A stretch of DNA of 64,000 nt from Bacillus sp. T3 (GCF_033449965.1 NZ_CP137761.1:3224001-3288000), one strand, 5' to 3'. Numbered from the stretch's first letter, positions 1 to 10,935 are shown. Numbers and translations: made by a program. Notes: a model not told the origin generated them from the sequence alone.

Positions 1-1277
1 ATGACGATTAAGTTAGCGAGTTTAATATGAGGTGGTAATATATCCAAATAACTGTCTTGGTTAATCTCAAACCTGAGCTTCTTTTCTGATGCTTTTCCAA
101 TTTTACCTAATAGAATAGCCTGCACTTTCGTATCTTTTATTTGGTTAAAAACAACAGAGTTTTGAAGATGCAATATTTCTGTTTCGTTTTGAATCATAGC
201 GATTGCCTGGTCATATTCGCCAAGCTGGAGCAAGCCTAATAGTACGTATAATTTATTCGTAAATTCATGGGTTTGGGCACGGAGGTCCTCCGAGTATCTT
301 TTTACTTCTGATATTGTCTCAAGCATTTTTTCAATTTCAGTTTTATCTCTAAAGGAGGCAACCACTCCCTTTATTCCTGTCTCATCCGAGATTGGGATAC
401 TATTTACAATTACCTTTTTATCTTTCCAGACCATTTCTTTATCACTTTGGGCGTTTCCCGTTTTGAGAATCTCGTACAAATAAGTTGAAGGGAAGAGTCC
501 ATCCACTTTCCTATTCCTTACTGATCCTTGTAGATGAAGGAGTCTCTTCGCCTGCTGATTCATCATCGTAATATAGCCTTCATTATTAATCGCAAGAATC
601 CCCTCTTTGACTGAATGCAGCACAGCATTTTTTTCTTTATAAAGTGAGGCAATCTCGTAGGGCTCGAGACCCATTGTATCCTTTCGAATATTTCGACCTA
701 ATAAAATACTACTAATAAGAGAAATGAATAGAGCAAAGAAAGAAACAACCAGAACTCGGCTAAGGTTGTCTATGATTTGGTGACGCACATCTTCTAAAAG
801 AAATCCTACAGAAACAACTCCGATAATCTCACCTTGATCATTAAAAATTGGAGATTTACCTCTAATAGACGGACCAAGAGTACCTTCTGCTTTTGAAATA
901 TAATACTCTCCTCCTAGTAAAGCTCGTTCATTATCTCCACCTGTCATTTTTTGCCCTATTTTTTCCTTCAATGGATGTGCAAATCTTATCTCATCTTTAT
1001 TTCCAATCACTACAAATTCGGCACCCGTTTCCTTGCGGATTTTTTCAGCGATTGGCTGGATCGTTCTTGAAGGATCGCTCGTTTGAAAGGCGTCGATTAT
1101 GGTTGGAATATAGGAGACTGTTCTAGAAATTTCTAAGGCCAGCTTTCCTTTGTTTTCCTCGATTTGTTGGCTTTCCATAAAGCTATAAAAAGTCGTCATT
1201 AATACAATTAGAAATAGACTCAGTGTAAGAACAAGTCCAAAAATCTTTGTTTGTAAGGAAATTTTGATTGATTTCAG
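1..1277 (-). CDS. CitA/DcuS-type sensor histidine kinase, C-terminal part cut off by window edge
   Basis: About 425 residues are visible and the reading frame runs off base 1, so the HATPase domain is missing. A first membrane segment (about residues 9-28) is followed by a Cache-like outer domain, a second membrane segment (about 165-187), a PAS domain (ILAINNEGYITMMNQQAKRL) and the H-box region LRAQTHEFTNKLYVLLGLLQ, typical of the DcuS/CitS/DctS family that senses C4-dicarboxylates or citrate. The gene probably starts with a rare CTG at 1275-1277: the frame has a TGA directly before it, there is no in-frame ATG, GTG or TTG near, and a strong AGGAGG (1285-1290) lies 7 bases upstream. The partner response regulator should lie outside the window. 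Family is secure; the ligand is unknown. Confidence 0.85.
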   Translation of the reverse strand, partial: MKSIKISLQTKIFGLVLTLSLFLIVLMTTFYSFMESQQIEENKGKLALEISRTVSYIPTIIDAFQTSDPSRTIQPIAEKIRKETGAEFVVIGNKDEIRFAHPLKEKIGQKMTGGDNERALLGGEYYISKAEGTLGPSIRGKSPIFNDQGEIIGVVSVGFLLEDVRHQIIDNLSRVLVVSFFALFISLISSILLGRNIRKDTMGLEPYEIASLYKEKNAVLHSVKEGILAINNEGYITMMNQQAKRLLHLQGSVRNRKVDGLFPSTYLYEILKTGNAQSDKEMVWKDKKVIVNSIPISDETGIKGVVASFRDKTEIEKMLETISEVKRYSEDLRAQTHEFTNKLYVLLGLLQLGEYDQAIAMIQNETEILHLQNSVVFNQIKDTKVQAILLGKIGKASEKKLRFEINQDSYLDILPPHIKLANLIV

Positions 1278-1429
1278 TCAGAGCACCTCCTAATACAACA
1301 TATATCAACTTGAAATCATTAGAGCTTTAAATATTTTTTAAAAAGTCTGTTTTTAATCTTTTTACTATAATTATACTAGAATATATAAATATTAAAATCG
1401 ATTCCTATGCATTCTTTGTAAAAAGTAGC

Positions 1430-1462
1430 ATAAAAATAGACTCCTACATTTGCGAAGGAGCC
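1430..1462 (-). terminator. Rho-independent terminator of the PBP gene
   Basis: On the minus strand a 7-bp stem GGCTCCT/AGGAGTC is followed by TATTTTTA, directly downstream of the PBP stop codon. Confidence 0.6.
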
Positions 1463-1474
1463 CTGTTCCAATTT

Positions 1475-3506
1475 TTATTTTTGTTGAAAATAGTAATCAA
1501 GTAATCTTTTCCCGATTGTTTTATTTATACCACTTCCGTCATTCTCCACATTCGGAATTACGACTGAAAAGGCAACTTCCGGATTGTCATACGGAGCATA
1601 CCCTACTAACGTTAAGTTGTAGTTATAGCCACCCTTACCATCATATACCTGTGCCGTGCCTGTTTTTCCAGGCAGGTTGATAGGTTGCACCTCTAAAGTA
1701 TGAAGCACCTGTACCCTTACTCCCATTCATCACTAGTCGAAAGCCCTCTTGAACCCGCTCTATAAAGGGGAGATCCATATCAACTTTATTCAATATTTTA
1801 GGCTGATATTGTTGAATGACTTCACCTTGCTTGGTGCTTTCAGTCACAGGTTCACGAATCTCCTTCATTATATGAGGCTGAACACGACTGCCGTCATTCG
1901 CAATCGTTGATACATATTGAACAAGCTGCAGTGGGGTGTACGTATCAAATTGACCAATTGCAAAATCCATTAAATTCCCTAATTTTTGCACTCCACCATT
2001 ATAGCCCGTGGCTTCCTTCGGTAAATCGATTTCGGTTTTCACACCCAAGCCAAATTGGCCAAAATACTTTCTCATCGTTTCATATGCCTGCTCTGGATCG
2101 TTAAATCCTGATTTAGTCTCATAATTATATTTTCCTATTTTCATAGCGATATTGAACATATAAACATTCGATGACCGTTCGAGCGCTGTTAGATCATTGA
2201 TTCGCCCCATATTGGTATACGACTTTTTAATAGGAGTCCCAGCAAGCTTAATCGGGCTATCAACAAAGGTATCTCCAGGTTTGATAACACCTGTTTCGTA
2301 GCCTGTTAAAACGGTAGCTCCTTTAACAGCGGATCCCATTGCATAAGCGTTATAGAGCACACCATATAGATCGTCATCAATGTTTGATCCGTCTTCTTTT
2401 TTACCTGTAATGGCGAGTATTTCACCTGTTTTGGGGTTGGTAACAACCACGTAGGCACTCGTTGCGCCTTTATCCTTGCTCAGCTCTTCGGTGAGGATTT
2501 TTTCCAACTCTTGCTGCAATGGCAAATCTATGGTTAAAGCTAAATCCTTTCCAGCTTCTCCAGAGCTCACCTTTACGTCAGTAATGTTCCCTGTTCGATC
2601 TTCCACATAGGTTTGTTTTTCTTTTTTTCCACGCAGAGTGTCCTCATATTGCTGCTCAAGAAAGCTCGTTCCCACTAGATCACTCATTGCATAGCCAGAT
2701 TTTTTATAGGTTTCTGAGTCCTCTTGAGGAATTTGTCCTACTTTTCCAAATAACTGAATTAAAGTATCTCCATAAACATATTTTCGCTCTGAGTCGAGCT
2801 TCACTTCTATGCCTGGTAATCCATCTAATTGTTCATTCACGACGGCCATTTCCTCAACCGTTAGTCCTGTTTTAATTCTGTTAGCAGAAGAAGAATCCAC
2901 ATCCATTTCTCGTTTAATCGCCAGTACCTGCATTTCATCCTGAGTGATTGCTGCTAAATCCTTTTCGTCAATCCGCTCAAGCAGAAGCTCGTATTCTTCC
3001 TTATCATCGAGTTTTTCTTTTTCATTTTTGGTTAATTTTGCGAATGCTTTCGTTTTTCTTGTTAAGATAAAGTAATCTTTTTTATCTCGCTTTGTCACTT
3101 TATCGGTTTCCACCTTAATCAAACTGGCCAGCTTTTTGGCTAGCTTGAGCTTGTCTTCCTGAGTGTCATTGTTTGATAAATTGGTATAAGTTAATGAATA
3201 AATTGGCTGGTTATCAACCAGGACATTCCCATTTCGGTCAAAAATCTTCCCGCGCGGAGTACTCCAGGAATAGACGGTTTTAGTGGTAATTTCACTTTTT
3301 GCTTTGTATTCTTCCCCTTGGACGATCTGTATTTTGCCTAGCCGTAGAATCAAAGCAGCAAACAGCAAAAATACAATGGTAAAAAGAAGGTTCATCCGAA
3401 GAAACAGAGATTTGTTTCTCCTTTCTCTCTCATTCCAGTCATCTACTCCTTTTTCGCCCTTTCGTATCGTGGTTATTTCTAAACCACGAACATTAAACAT
3501 TTCCAA
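1475..3506 (-). pseudogene. Class B penicillin-binding protein (PBP2A/PbpH-like transpeptidase), frameshifted at the KTG motif
   Basis: A cell-wall transpeptidase anchored by one membrane segment (about residues 37-57). Restored length is 676 aa, near PbpA/PbpH of B. subtilis. Motifs: dimerisation segment with PRGKIFDRNG (about 84-93), SxxK as SAVK (392-395), SSN (445-447) and KTGT near 608. The frame breaks exactly before KTGT: an extra A at 1670 (plus strand) makes CCTGGAAAAA where CCGGAAAAA is needed. Removing it gives PAGKTGTAQ and continues to the stop at 1475, so the break looks like a sequence error rather than decay. The start is uncertain: TTG at 3506 has no clear ribosome binding site. 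It lies 18 bases after ssuB but is functionally unrelated to it. Confidence 0.85.
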
Positions 3507-3524
3507 TAAAAACCAGACTCTAAC

Positions 3525-4289
3525 TTAAATAATCTTGAATTTTTCTTTTTTCTCACGATTGTCTGTATTCATAATTTGGGCTAAGATTTCATCCAAATAT
3601 TTGTTAAAAGAAGGGTGGGAACGATGTCTCGGTCTTGCTAATGAAATCGGCAAATTCATCGCAACTTTTCCATCCTTTAATACAATGACACGGTCTGACA
3701 AAAGCACCGCCTCTTCCACATCATGGGTAACTAATATCGTGGTGAGTTGTTTTTTTTGCCAAATGGACTCGATCAACCTCTGCATTTCCATTCTCGTCAA
3801 TGCATCCAATGCCCCCAGTGGTTCATCTAAAAGTAAAAGCTTAGGCTCGTGGACTAACGCACGTGCTAATGCTACTCGTTGTCTTTGACCTCCTGAAAGC
3901 GAGGATGGATAATTCAAGGCGCGTTCCTCAAGTCCTACACTTCGCAATGTTTCAAGCGCTTTATTTCTCCAATGACCGTAAAGGCCAACACCAATGTTTT
4001 CAATGACCTTTTTCCATGGTAGCAGTCTCCCATCTTGAAACATCATTCGTGCATGATGGTTTAACGCATGTAATTTTTCCCCGTTCATTAGGACGGTTCC
4101 GCCACTCGCTGATTCCAATCCGGCAATAATCCGCAGCAGCGTGCTTTTTCCACAGCCACTTTTTCCAACAATTGAAATAAATTCCCCTTGTTTAAAAGAA
4201 AGATTGATTCCTTTTATAACATTAAGCTTGTTATAGGCTTTTTGAACATCCTTTAAAACTAAAATTTCATTATTTTCCACTTTGAACAT
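3525..4289 (-). CDS. ssuB: Sulfonate ABC transporter, ATP-binding protein (SsuB-like)
   Basis: A 254-residue ATPase energising uptake of aliphatic sulfonates at the inner membrane face. Walker A GKSGCGKST (42-50), Q-loop, signature LSGGQRQRVALARAL, Walker B LLLLDEP and the switch histidine in TILVTHDVEEA are all present; the LRIIAGLESASGG and RLLPW segments fit the SsuB/TauB/NrtD subgroup. I chose the ATG at 4289 because GGAGG lies just upstream; a longer frame to 4349 would overlap ssuC. It is the last gene of an ssuA-ssuC-ssuB operon. No ssuD monooxygenase is nearby. Taurine or another small anion remains possible as substrate. Confidence 0.85.
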   Translation of the reverse strand: MFKVENNEILVLKDVQKAYNKLNVIKGINLSFKQGEFISIVGKSGCGKSTLLRIIAGLESASGGTVLMNGEKLHALNHHARMMFQDGRLLPWKKVIENIGVGLYGHWRNKALETLRSVGLEERALNYPSSLSGGQRQRVALARALVHEPKLLLLDEPLGALDALTRMEMQRLIESIWQKKQLTTILVTHDVEEAVLLSDRVIVLKDGKVAMNLPISLARPRHRSHPSFNKYLDEILAQIMNTDNREKKEKFKII

Positions 4290-4321
4290 TCCCTCCTCCA
4301 CAAGATTTTCTTTCAGAAATG

Positions 4322-5086
4322 TTAGGACAACTGCCTCCATATTAACCACTTGTTTTCAAATAATTTAGCAATCCAATCAGAGAGCTTACCTAGTAAGGCA
4401 TAAATTAAAATACTTAACACGATAATGTCCATTTGCATAAATTCACGGGCATTCATCGCCATATAGCCAATTCCAGAGTTTGCCGCGATCGTTTCCGCTA
4501 CAATCAATGTCGTCCACATGATTCCAAGTGAATAGCGAATGCCGACAAGAATGGACGATAAGGCACCCGGGAAAATCACATGAACAAATAGCGAAAAGCC
4601 TTTTAAACCATAAGCCCGACCCATTTCGATTAAGCCACGATCGACTGATTTAATTCCGTGATAGGTGTTAATATAAACTGGAAACAAAACACCTAGAGCA
4701 ACGAGGAATATTTTTGATGTTTCGTCAATTCCAAACCATAAAATGACAAGTGGAATTAAGGCTAAGTGCGGAATATTCCTCAACATTTGAATCGAAGTAT
4801 CTAACAGTAAATCTAAAGATTTAAATAAACCATTAAATAATCCAAGTGCAAAGCCAATTGAACCTCCAATTAAAAATCCAACTAACGCTCTCCATAAACT
4901 AATGGAAATGTGATCAACAAGTTCACCAGAAGCCGAAAGCTCCACACCCGCTTTCACGACATCAAATGGTGAAGGCAATATTCTTGAAGGAATCACTCCC
5001 CCAGCGCTTAATCCCTGCCACAATAATAAAACAAGGGTGGGAATCGCCCAGGGAAGCAATTTTCCTCCCCAGTTTTTGTTTGCCAC
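4322..5086 (-). CDS. ssuC: Sulfonate ABC transporter, permease (SsuC-like)
   Basis: A BPD_transp_1 family integral membrane protein of about 254 residues with around six hydrophobic segments. The EAA-type loop (EMGRAYGLKGFSLFVHVIFPGAL) contacts the ATPase. LRNIPHLALIPLVILWFGI is characteristic of SsuC/TauC permeases. GTG at 5086 is preferred since GGAGG sits 8 bases upstream; an in-frame ATG at 5104 overlaps the ssuA stop as ATGA and is the alternative. It lies between the binding protein and ATPase genes in one operon. Confidence 0.85.
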   Translation of the reverse strand: MANKNWGGKLLPWAIPTLVLLLWQGLSAGGVIPSRILPSPFDVVKAGVELSASGELVDHISISLWRALVGFLIGGSIGFALGLFNGLFKSLDLLLDTSIQMLRNIPHLALIPLVILWFGIDETSKIFLVALGVLFPVYINTYHGIKSVDRGLIEMGRAYGLKGFSLFVHVIFPGALSSILVGIRYSLGIMWTTLIVAETIAANSGIGYMAMNAREFMQMDIIVLSILIYALLGKLSDWIAKLFENKWLIWRQLS

Positions 5087-5100
5087 GGATTTCACCTCCA

Positions 5101-6090
5101 TCATTTTTCGATAACCGCATCAGTTATCGAAATCTCTTTAGGAATAATCTCTAACTCGTAAAATAAATCAGCGATTTCCTGTTGCTCATCAAGAATTTCA
5201 TTCGTTAGTTCATCCACACCATATTCACGTCTTTCAACTGCTTTCGTAATCGATTCAGTATCCATTTTTAGGGCACTTGCAAGCAGCTCGATTAATTCTT
5301 GATGATGATTGTTTGCCCAATCCATAGACTCTGTCACAACCGCAAGCATTTCATTAATTAGCTCTTGGTCCTTTTCTGCAAATTCCTCTGTCGCAACGAA
5401 GAAATCTCGATCCGTTGTAAGTCCTTCTCCGTTAACAAGCATTCGTGCATTTGTGTTCACTTCGGTTGAGGAAGTATAAGGATCCCAAACGACCCAAGCA
5501 TCCACTTGGCCCTGTTCAAAAGCAATCCGCGCATTACCAGGCTGGAGGTAAGCAGGTTCAATATCATCGAGTGAAAGGCCCGCTTTCTCTAATGCCTTTA
5601 CGAGTAAATAATGGGAACTTGATCCTTTAGAAAAAGCGACTTTTTTTCCTTTTAAATCGTCGAGTGAGCTAATAGATGAATCATTTTGCACTAATATTCC
5701 GCTTCCTTCATACTTTGACGCACCAGCTGCCACATATTTCAGAGAAGAGCCCGAAGCTTGTGAGAAGATTGGAGGTGTATTTCCCGTCCTTCCAAAATCA
5801 ATGCTTCCGGAATTTAATGCTTCAAGAAGAGATGGACCGTCCTGAAATTCCTTCCATTCAACCTTGTACCCTAATTCTTCTAATCGCTCATCTAAAGATC
5901 CTAATGATTTTACGATGAAAAGGGGACCATTTTTTTGATAGCCTATACGAACAACCTTTTCATTCGTTTCTTCCTGAGCAGCTTCACTATTACTATTACT
6001 GCAGCCTGTGGTCACGATCGAAATCAACAATAGACAGACTAAGATAAAATTCACTTTACTTTTCTTCTTCACGATTTTCACAACCCTCAT
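5101..6090 (-). CDS. ssuA: Sulfonate ABC transporter, substrate-binding lipoprotein (SsuA-like)
   Basis: A secreted solute-binding lipoprotein with basic N-terminus, hydrophobic segment and lipobox ending ISIVTTGC. The mature part has the SsuA/NMT1 fold signature: RIGYQKNGPLFIVKSLGSLD at the start, then SGSIDFGRTGNTPPIF and LQPGNARIAFEQGQVDAWVVWDPY. This architecture is shared by alkanesulfonate, taurine and nitrate binding proteins, so the substrate is inferred from the whole operon. The start is unsure: ATG at 6090 is given, but GTG codons slightly downstream are also possible. The leader is an intergenic repeat region rather than a recognisable riboswitch. Confidence 0.82.
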   Translation of the reverse strand: MRVVKIVKKKSKVNFILVCLLLISIVTTGCSNSNSEAAQEETNEKVVRIGYQKNGPLFIVKSLGSLDERLEELGYKVEWKEFQDGPSLLEALNSGSIDFGRTGNTPPIFSQASGSSLKYVAAGASKYEGSGILVQNDSSISSLDDLKGKKVAFSKGSSSHYLLVKALEKAGLSLDDIEPAYLQPGNARIAFEQGQVDAWVVWDPYTSSTEVNTNARMLVNGEGLTTDRDFFVATEEFAEKDQELINEMLAVVTESMDWANNHHQELIELLASALKMDTESITKAVERREYGVDELTNEILDEQQEIADLFYELEIIPKEISITDAVIEK

Positions 6091-6109
6091 TTCGATTTTG
6101 TTAATTTGA

Positions 6110-6290
6110 CCTAGGCTTGGCGTAATAATCTGGGGTATTTCCGACTTATAGCTAACGTAGAGCTGGGATACATGCACTTTTCCTTGGTAAATCCCGCATT
6201 ATGTTTACGTAGAATTGCAATACGTGCACTATTCCTCGGTAAACCTCGCATTACGTTCACGTAGAGCTGGGATAGTCTACAGAACCGAAA
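6110..6290. repeat. Imperfect tandem intergenic repeat, period about 52 bp
   Basis: Two and a bit copies of a unit starting ACGTAGAGCTGGGATA and containing TGCACT, TTCC, GGTAAA and CGCATTA. Copies begin near 6155, 6207 and 6259. A similar 52-bp periodic block occurs at 34.5-34.65 kb. It lies between ssuA and the acyl-CoA ligase gene and encodes nothing recognisable. Confidence 0.6.
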
Positions 6291-6303
6291 CCCGGTCCTA
6301 TTT

Positions 6304-7870
6304 TCATCTTATCTTCATTGCTTTATAAGTTTGATTGATTTCGAGACCTAACTCTTTTAATCTAGTCCTCTGGATTTTTCCAGGTCGGTCCTACTGGAAT
6401 TTCATCCACGACCAATACTTCAGCTGGACACTTATAGCTGGATAATGACTTTTGACAATGATTGAGTACTAGCTTTGTGGTTTCCTCACGATTTTCATGA
6501 CTGTTATGACAAACAACATAAGAAACGACCATCTCTCCATATAGCGGATGTGGCATGCCAATTACAGCGGCATCCTTTATGGTTGGAAGCTGACGAATCA
6601 CATCCTCCACTTCATACGGACTGATTTTTTCACCGCCTCGGTTGATCATTTCCTTGATTCGGCCAACGATAAATACGTATCCCTCTTTATCAACGTAACC
6701 AAGGTCTCCTGTATGGAACCAGCCCTCTTTAAAATCATTCTGATTGTCTGCTTCAATATAATAAGAGACCACATGATTTCCTTGAATGGCAATTTCGCCA
6801 ATTTTATTCGGTAGACATGGTTGTCCAGCTTGATCGGCAATTTTTAATTTCACCCCAACAGGCAAACCGACCGAGCCTAATACTCGTTTCATTGGAGGGA
6901 GTGGATTGACACAGATTTGACTGGCTGCCTCTGTCATCCCATATGATTGGATAACTGGAACACCGAACCGTCGCTCAAAGCGACGGGCATTGACCATCGG
7001 CAGCTGCGAAGAGGCTGAACGGATGAATCGAAAATTGGGTGAAATTTCCTTTGGGCGCTCTCCATTTAATAGAATCGATATAACTGCTGGAACAGCAGAT
7101 ACCCAGGTTACTTTATGTTCTTTCACTACATTCCAAAACTTTGAAGCACTGAACTTAGGGGCGATCACGATCTTACCTTCTGATAAAAAGGTAGAAAGAA
7201 CGGCAACTACTTGCGCGTTAATGTGAAATAACGGCAAAAAACAATACGTGACGTCACTAGAACTAAGCTCATGCGAATGGATAATGTTTTCTATATTTGC
7301 AAGAATTTGTCCATGCGTTAAGCCAACTGCCTTTGGCTTCCCAGTAGTGCCTGAAGTATAAAGCTGCACAGCAAGTGAATCATTCGTAGTTTTATAGGAT
7401 TCAGAATTTACATTTTTTTCTTTCCTTTCAACTCGTCCCCATTTTGAACCTAAATAATCATAGCGATTTTGTAAAATCGATCCATTATCAACAACAAAAA
7501 TAGATTGTAATGGCACATTTGAGAAGCTATTATTTAACAATAGCTCAGCATGCTGTTTTCCCATAAAGCCACACACTGGACGGCAGCGCTGAATAAATGA
7601 AATAAATTCATATTCAGGCATACTAGGATTAATAGGAACCACTACGGCTCCATAATCGATAATGGCTAAATATAGACATACAAATTTGTACGAATTAGGG
7701 TAGCTTAATAGAATTCGGTCCCTTATTCGTACATCCGCTGCCGCTAAGCAATCCTGTATTTTAGAAATATCACTAAGTAAGTCATGGGAAAAATACCAAC
7801 GTTCATCATCATGGATAATCGGTTTGGGCAAAGCTAAAGAATATTTCAGTCTATCTGTTAATCTAGACAT
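6304..7870 (-). pseudogene. AMP-dependent acyl-CoA synthetase/ligase, frameshifted near the C-terminus
   Basis: An adenylate-forming enzyme that activates a carboxylic acid with ATP and couples it to CoA. Restored length is about 521 aa. Visible motifs: YTSGTTGKPKAVGLTHG (A3 P-loop), QSYGMTEA (A5), GWFHTGDLGYVDKEG (A7) and IKEMINRGGEKISPYEVE (A8). The frame breaks in the last conserved motif: an extra A at 6382 changes CCGGAAAAA into CCTGGAAAAA on the coding strand. Without it the protein reads GPTGKIQRT (catalytic A10 lysine) and ends at 6304. It lies 21 bases after an acyltransferase-3 gene and is probably co-transcribed with it. The substrate is not clear. Confidence 0.82.
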
Positions 7871-7891
7871 TTGATCATCTCCTAACGGTTC

Positions 7892-9059
7892 TTACAAATC
7901 ACTTCGGGCTTGCACTGTTTTCGTTGTGTTAATCCATGTTGATTTTTTTCCAACAACATAGGAAACAATAGCTGTGTCATTCAGCCAGTAGGACATTATC
8001 ATGGCTGACAAGTAAACAAACAAAATCGATGCTGGCAAAAGGAGCACATAAAGCCATTTCATCTCATCAAAGAGCGGAACAATTTGTTTGACAACATACA
8101 GCGGAAACGGTTGGACAAGAAACATTCCGAATGATGTTTTAGAGGCAAGCATCACGTATCGACTAAAATGCTGCCATTTGAGTTCTGTCCGTTTAGCGGC
8201 CCACTTGCGGCCTAACAACAGTAAAACCGCAATCACTAGTAAACTATATGGAAGAAATAAAGGCTGATGCGGCTCTTGCGCCTTGTTTTCAGTCAGCATT
8301 AGAAAATAGCGATTGTAATAATAGTATGCCCACATCATAATTACACTGAAAAATAACGATATTATAATCGTTCGAGAATGTTTATCAATAAATTGGCCGA
8401 TTTTTTCGTAATGACATGCGACCATCCCACCGGCTGATAAACCAGCATTGATAGCTCAAAACAAACACCCCATAATGAGATAACAAATAAGGCCAACCTG
8501 AGGTGTCGATATGTGGAATAGCGAATTTATAGAAGGCCATTAACGCCAATTGCAAAATGACACTGCCAATAAAAATATGAATATGCCACTTCTCAAATTT
8601 ACGGAAGCCGTAAAGCAAGAACGGAAAAACAAGATAAAATTGAAAGCTGATTAATACGAAGTAAATATAAAATTCATCTCCCTGTATGAGAGAAGTACCC
8701 AATTCCTTAAGAAATGTTAATAATGAACCGTCTTGATTCAGTTCATACAAACTCCGGAACAGAATGTAAATAATGTTCCAAAACAAATAAGGTACGGCGA
8801 TTAAGGATAGCCGCTTCTTCCAAAAGGATAGAATCTGCATCTCGCGCTGATAGTATGTGACAAATAAGACCAATCCTGTAATAAACATGAAGGCCATTCT
8901 TGTTACATGCATAGATGAGTGTATTGCTGACATCGCCAAAGAAGGAAAACTCCAATCTTCCATTTGGTTAGTAAAGATGGTCATGGTGTGTACAGATAGA
9001 ACCCCAAACATGATAAAGGTTCGCATGAAATCAATTTCATATAAATGGTTTTTTTTCAA
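7892..9059 (-). pseudogene. Acyltransferase family 3 membrane protein, frameshifted
   Basis: A multi-pass O-acyltransferase that would move an acyl group to a cell-surface or secreted molecule. Restored length is 388 aa with around ten hydrophobic segments. The N-terminal motif YEIDFMRTFIMFGVLSVH carries the family's catalytic His region. One extra base near 8432 (AGCCGGTGGG where AGCGGTGGG restores frame) splits the gene into 224- and 177-residue parts; the join reads CWFISGGMVACHYEKIGQF. The start is TTG at 9059 with AAAGGAGG upstream. It is directly followed by the acyl-CoA ligase gene, so the ligase may supply the acyl-CoA donor; that link is inference. Confidence 0.75.
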
Positions 9060-9192
9060 ATTGGAAAATACCTCCTTTATGTGTGTATTCTTTTTTGCTG
9101 ATTCTCGCTCTCATATCTATTTAAACGAAAAAGTATGAACATTTTATTACGAGACTTTTAATAAACTCGGTATAATTAAGAACGGATTATGA

Positions 9193-9236
9193 ATAAAAAA
9201 AAGTCTAAAGGGCAACTACTTGTCACCTTTTAGCCT
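9193..9236 (-). terminator. Terminator of the esterase gene
   Basis: On the minus strand a long imperfect stem (GGCTAAAAGGTGAC with GTTGCCCTTTAGAC) is followed by eight T residues. It overlaps the last codons of the esterase gene. Confidence 0.65.
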
Positions 9237-10190
9237 TTAAATGTTTGTCAAAGAATTGTCGAACGGTATTTAATATTACGGGTTGGGAGAAACCACCGTG
9301 CCCTGCTCCTCTTATTTTGTACATGGTTACATCAACGTTCGCTTTTTTTAAGGCATTAAATAATAGGACGCTTTGATGATACGGCACTCTTTTATCTTTA
9401 TCACCGTGCATGATTAAGAATGGGGGATCGTCAGGTGTTATATAGGTAATCGGATTTGCATGTTGCACCTTTTCAAGATTTTCCTGAATGGGGCCACCAA
9501 TTAAAAACGATTCTGGTGAATCCGGAGCATCATAATCGATCTCCCTGGAAACTTACTCATTTGTGAAAAATCGGTGGGACCGTACCAATCGACTACCGCC
9601 TGAACGCTGCTTGAAGTATTCCTCGTTCCTTCATTTCCCTCTAAGTGTTCTACACTCCCACTTGTCCCTAACAAGGCTGCAAGATGACCGCCAGATGAGC
9701 TACCCCAAACGCCTACTCTTGCTGGATCAATATGATATCGTGCAGCATTTTCCTTCAGATAACGAACCGCAGCTTTGATATCATGAAGCTGTGCCGGAAA
9801 TTTCGCGTCATGACTGGTTCGATGCTCAACACTTGCGACCACATATCCGTTCTTTGCAAACGGAACCAGCTGCGGAATGAAACGAAAGGTCTTTTGCGGA
9901 TGATGCATGCCCCAGCCGCCCCCTTTAATAAAAATAATTAAAGGAAGGTTCTCATCAAGATGCTTCGGAATCAATAAATGCAATTTCAGGGATTTGTTCG
10001 CTGTTTCTGAATAGACAATATTAGGGAGAAGATCGACGTTCTGATCTTGGAACGATTTTGAAACAATGGTTTTTATTCCCCTATCTTTCTGTTTGTTATC
10101 AGCAAAGGCTGTGCTCCAAAAGCTCACACTGAAGAACATCAAAACAGCAAAAAGTGAAATTTTTTTCAACATAAATACCAACCATTTCAT
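9223..10190 (-). pseudogene. Secreted alpha/beta hydrolase (BD-FAE/esterase-lipase family), frameshifted
   Basis: A 322-residue (restored) exported esterase. The signal peptide ends about AFA-DNK. It has the oxyanion-hole segment KGGGWG, nucleophile elbow GSSSGGH, charge-relay Asp in HGDKDKRVP and His in GAGHGGF. The family typically releases acetyl or other acyl groups from polymers. The frame is lost near 9543-9545 where one base appears missing from a CCC run (plus strand); adding it gives FPGEIDYDAPDSPESF and joins the two halves. No ribosome binding site clearly separates ATG 10190 from 10172. It stands alone between an acyltransferase and a DUF4145 gene. Confidence 0.75.
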
Positions 10191-10242
10191 TTATTTTTAG
10201 CTCTGTAAAATTTGCCAGTTGCTGCTAAAGTTGAATCTGTCA

Positions 10243-10935
10243 TTATACATTCAATTTTTTCTCGATTTTGTTATGCGTTACTTCGATTTTCCCTGGCAAT
10301 ACAAACAGATATTCAATGATGCTTTCAAGTAGGTCCATTAATAATGTGGTCGTTTCGTAATCAATTTCATGTTCTAGCTCTAGCATTCTGTATAACGAGC
10401 CATCTTGAATTAATAAATGACTAAGTGCTTGAATGGGCCTAGCGAGGTCCACATGATTCGGCAGCATTTCCAGCTGCTGAGATAAGGGCTGGCTCTTACT
10501 TTTTTCCTTTAGAAAATGTTTCAGTATGCTTTCTATCACGCGCTTAGACATAACAGCCGTTGCTGGATTTTCTCTTGAATGATGAACATTAATAGCTGAA
10601 CGATAGGCTCTGATAAGATCCTTGGGGATATTAGGAAGACTTTCAATTTGATTAACAGGATGTTTGGATGCTTCGATGTCATAAATGTAGGTATCGGCAT
10701 GTTCCCCCTGTTCATCAAGAACATCCTTTGTCATAATAATAAAAACAGCTGATTTCTTGCATGTTGGACAACAAGCCTCGGTTACCAATCCATTCTTGTT
10801 GCTTTGGAAATTTGCATTCAGCATAAATTCAGTTGTCTTTCGGCATTCTGGACACTCACTTTGAATACTCTTTGGTATTTTTAGATTCCCATACCGAATA
10901 TAAGAATTGACGGAACCAGGATTTATTCTTCTCAT
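10243..10935 (-). CDS. DUF4145 domain protein with zinc-ribbon N-terminus
   Basis: A 230-residue cytoplasmic protein. Two CxxC pairs (CPEC about 28-31 and CPTC about 57-60) form a probable zinc ribbon. The C-terminal part has the DUF4145 pattern of AIN-type helices around IRAYRSAINVHHSRENPATAVMSKRVIESIL. DUF4145 occurs alone or attached to restriction and nucleic-acid enzymes; no such gene is next to it. The start ATG 10935 follows GGGAGG. Function unknown. Confidence 0.7.
   Translation of the reverse strand: MRRINPGSVNSYIRYGNLKIPKSIQSECPECRKTTEFMLNANFQSNKNGLVTEACCPTCKKSAVFIIMTKDVLDEQGEHADTYIYDIEASKHPVNQIESLPNIPKDLIRAYRSAINVHHSRENPATAVMSKRVIESILKHFLKEKSKSQPLSQQLEMLPNHVDLARPIQALSHLLIQDGSLYRMLELEHEIDYETTTLLMDLLESIIEYLFVLPGKIEVTHNKIEKKLNV

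Noticed and set aside
6091..6303. S-box or other sulfur riboswitch upstream of ssuA
   Set aside because: No conserved riboswitch core motifs; the region is a tandem repeat.
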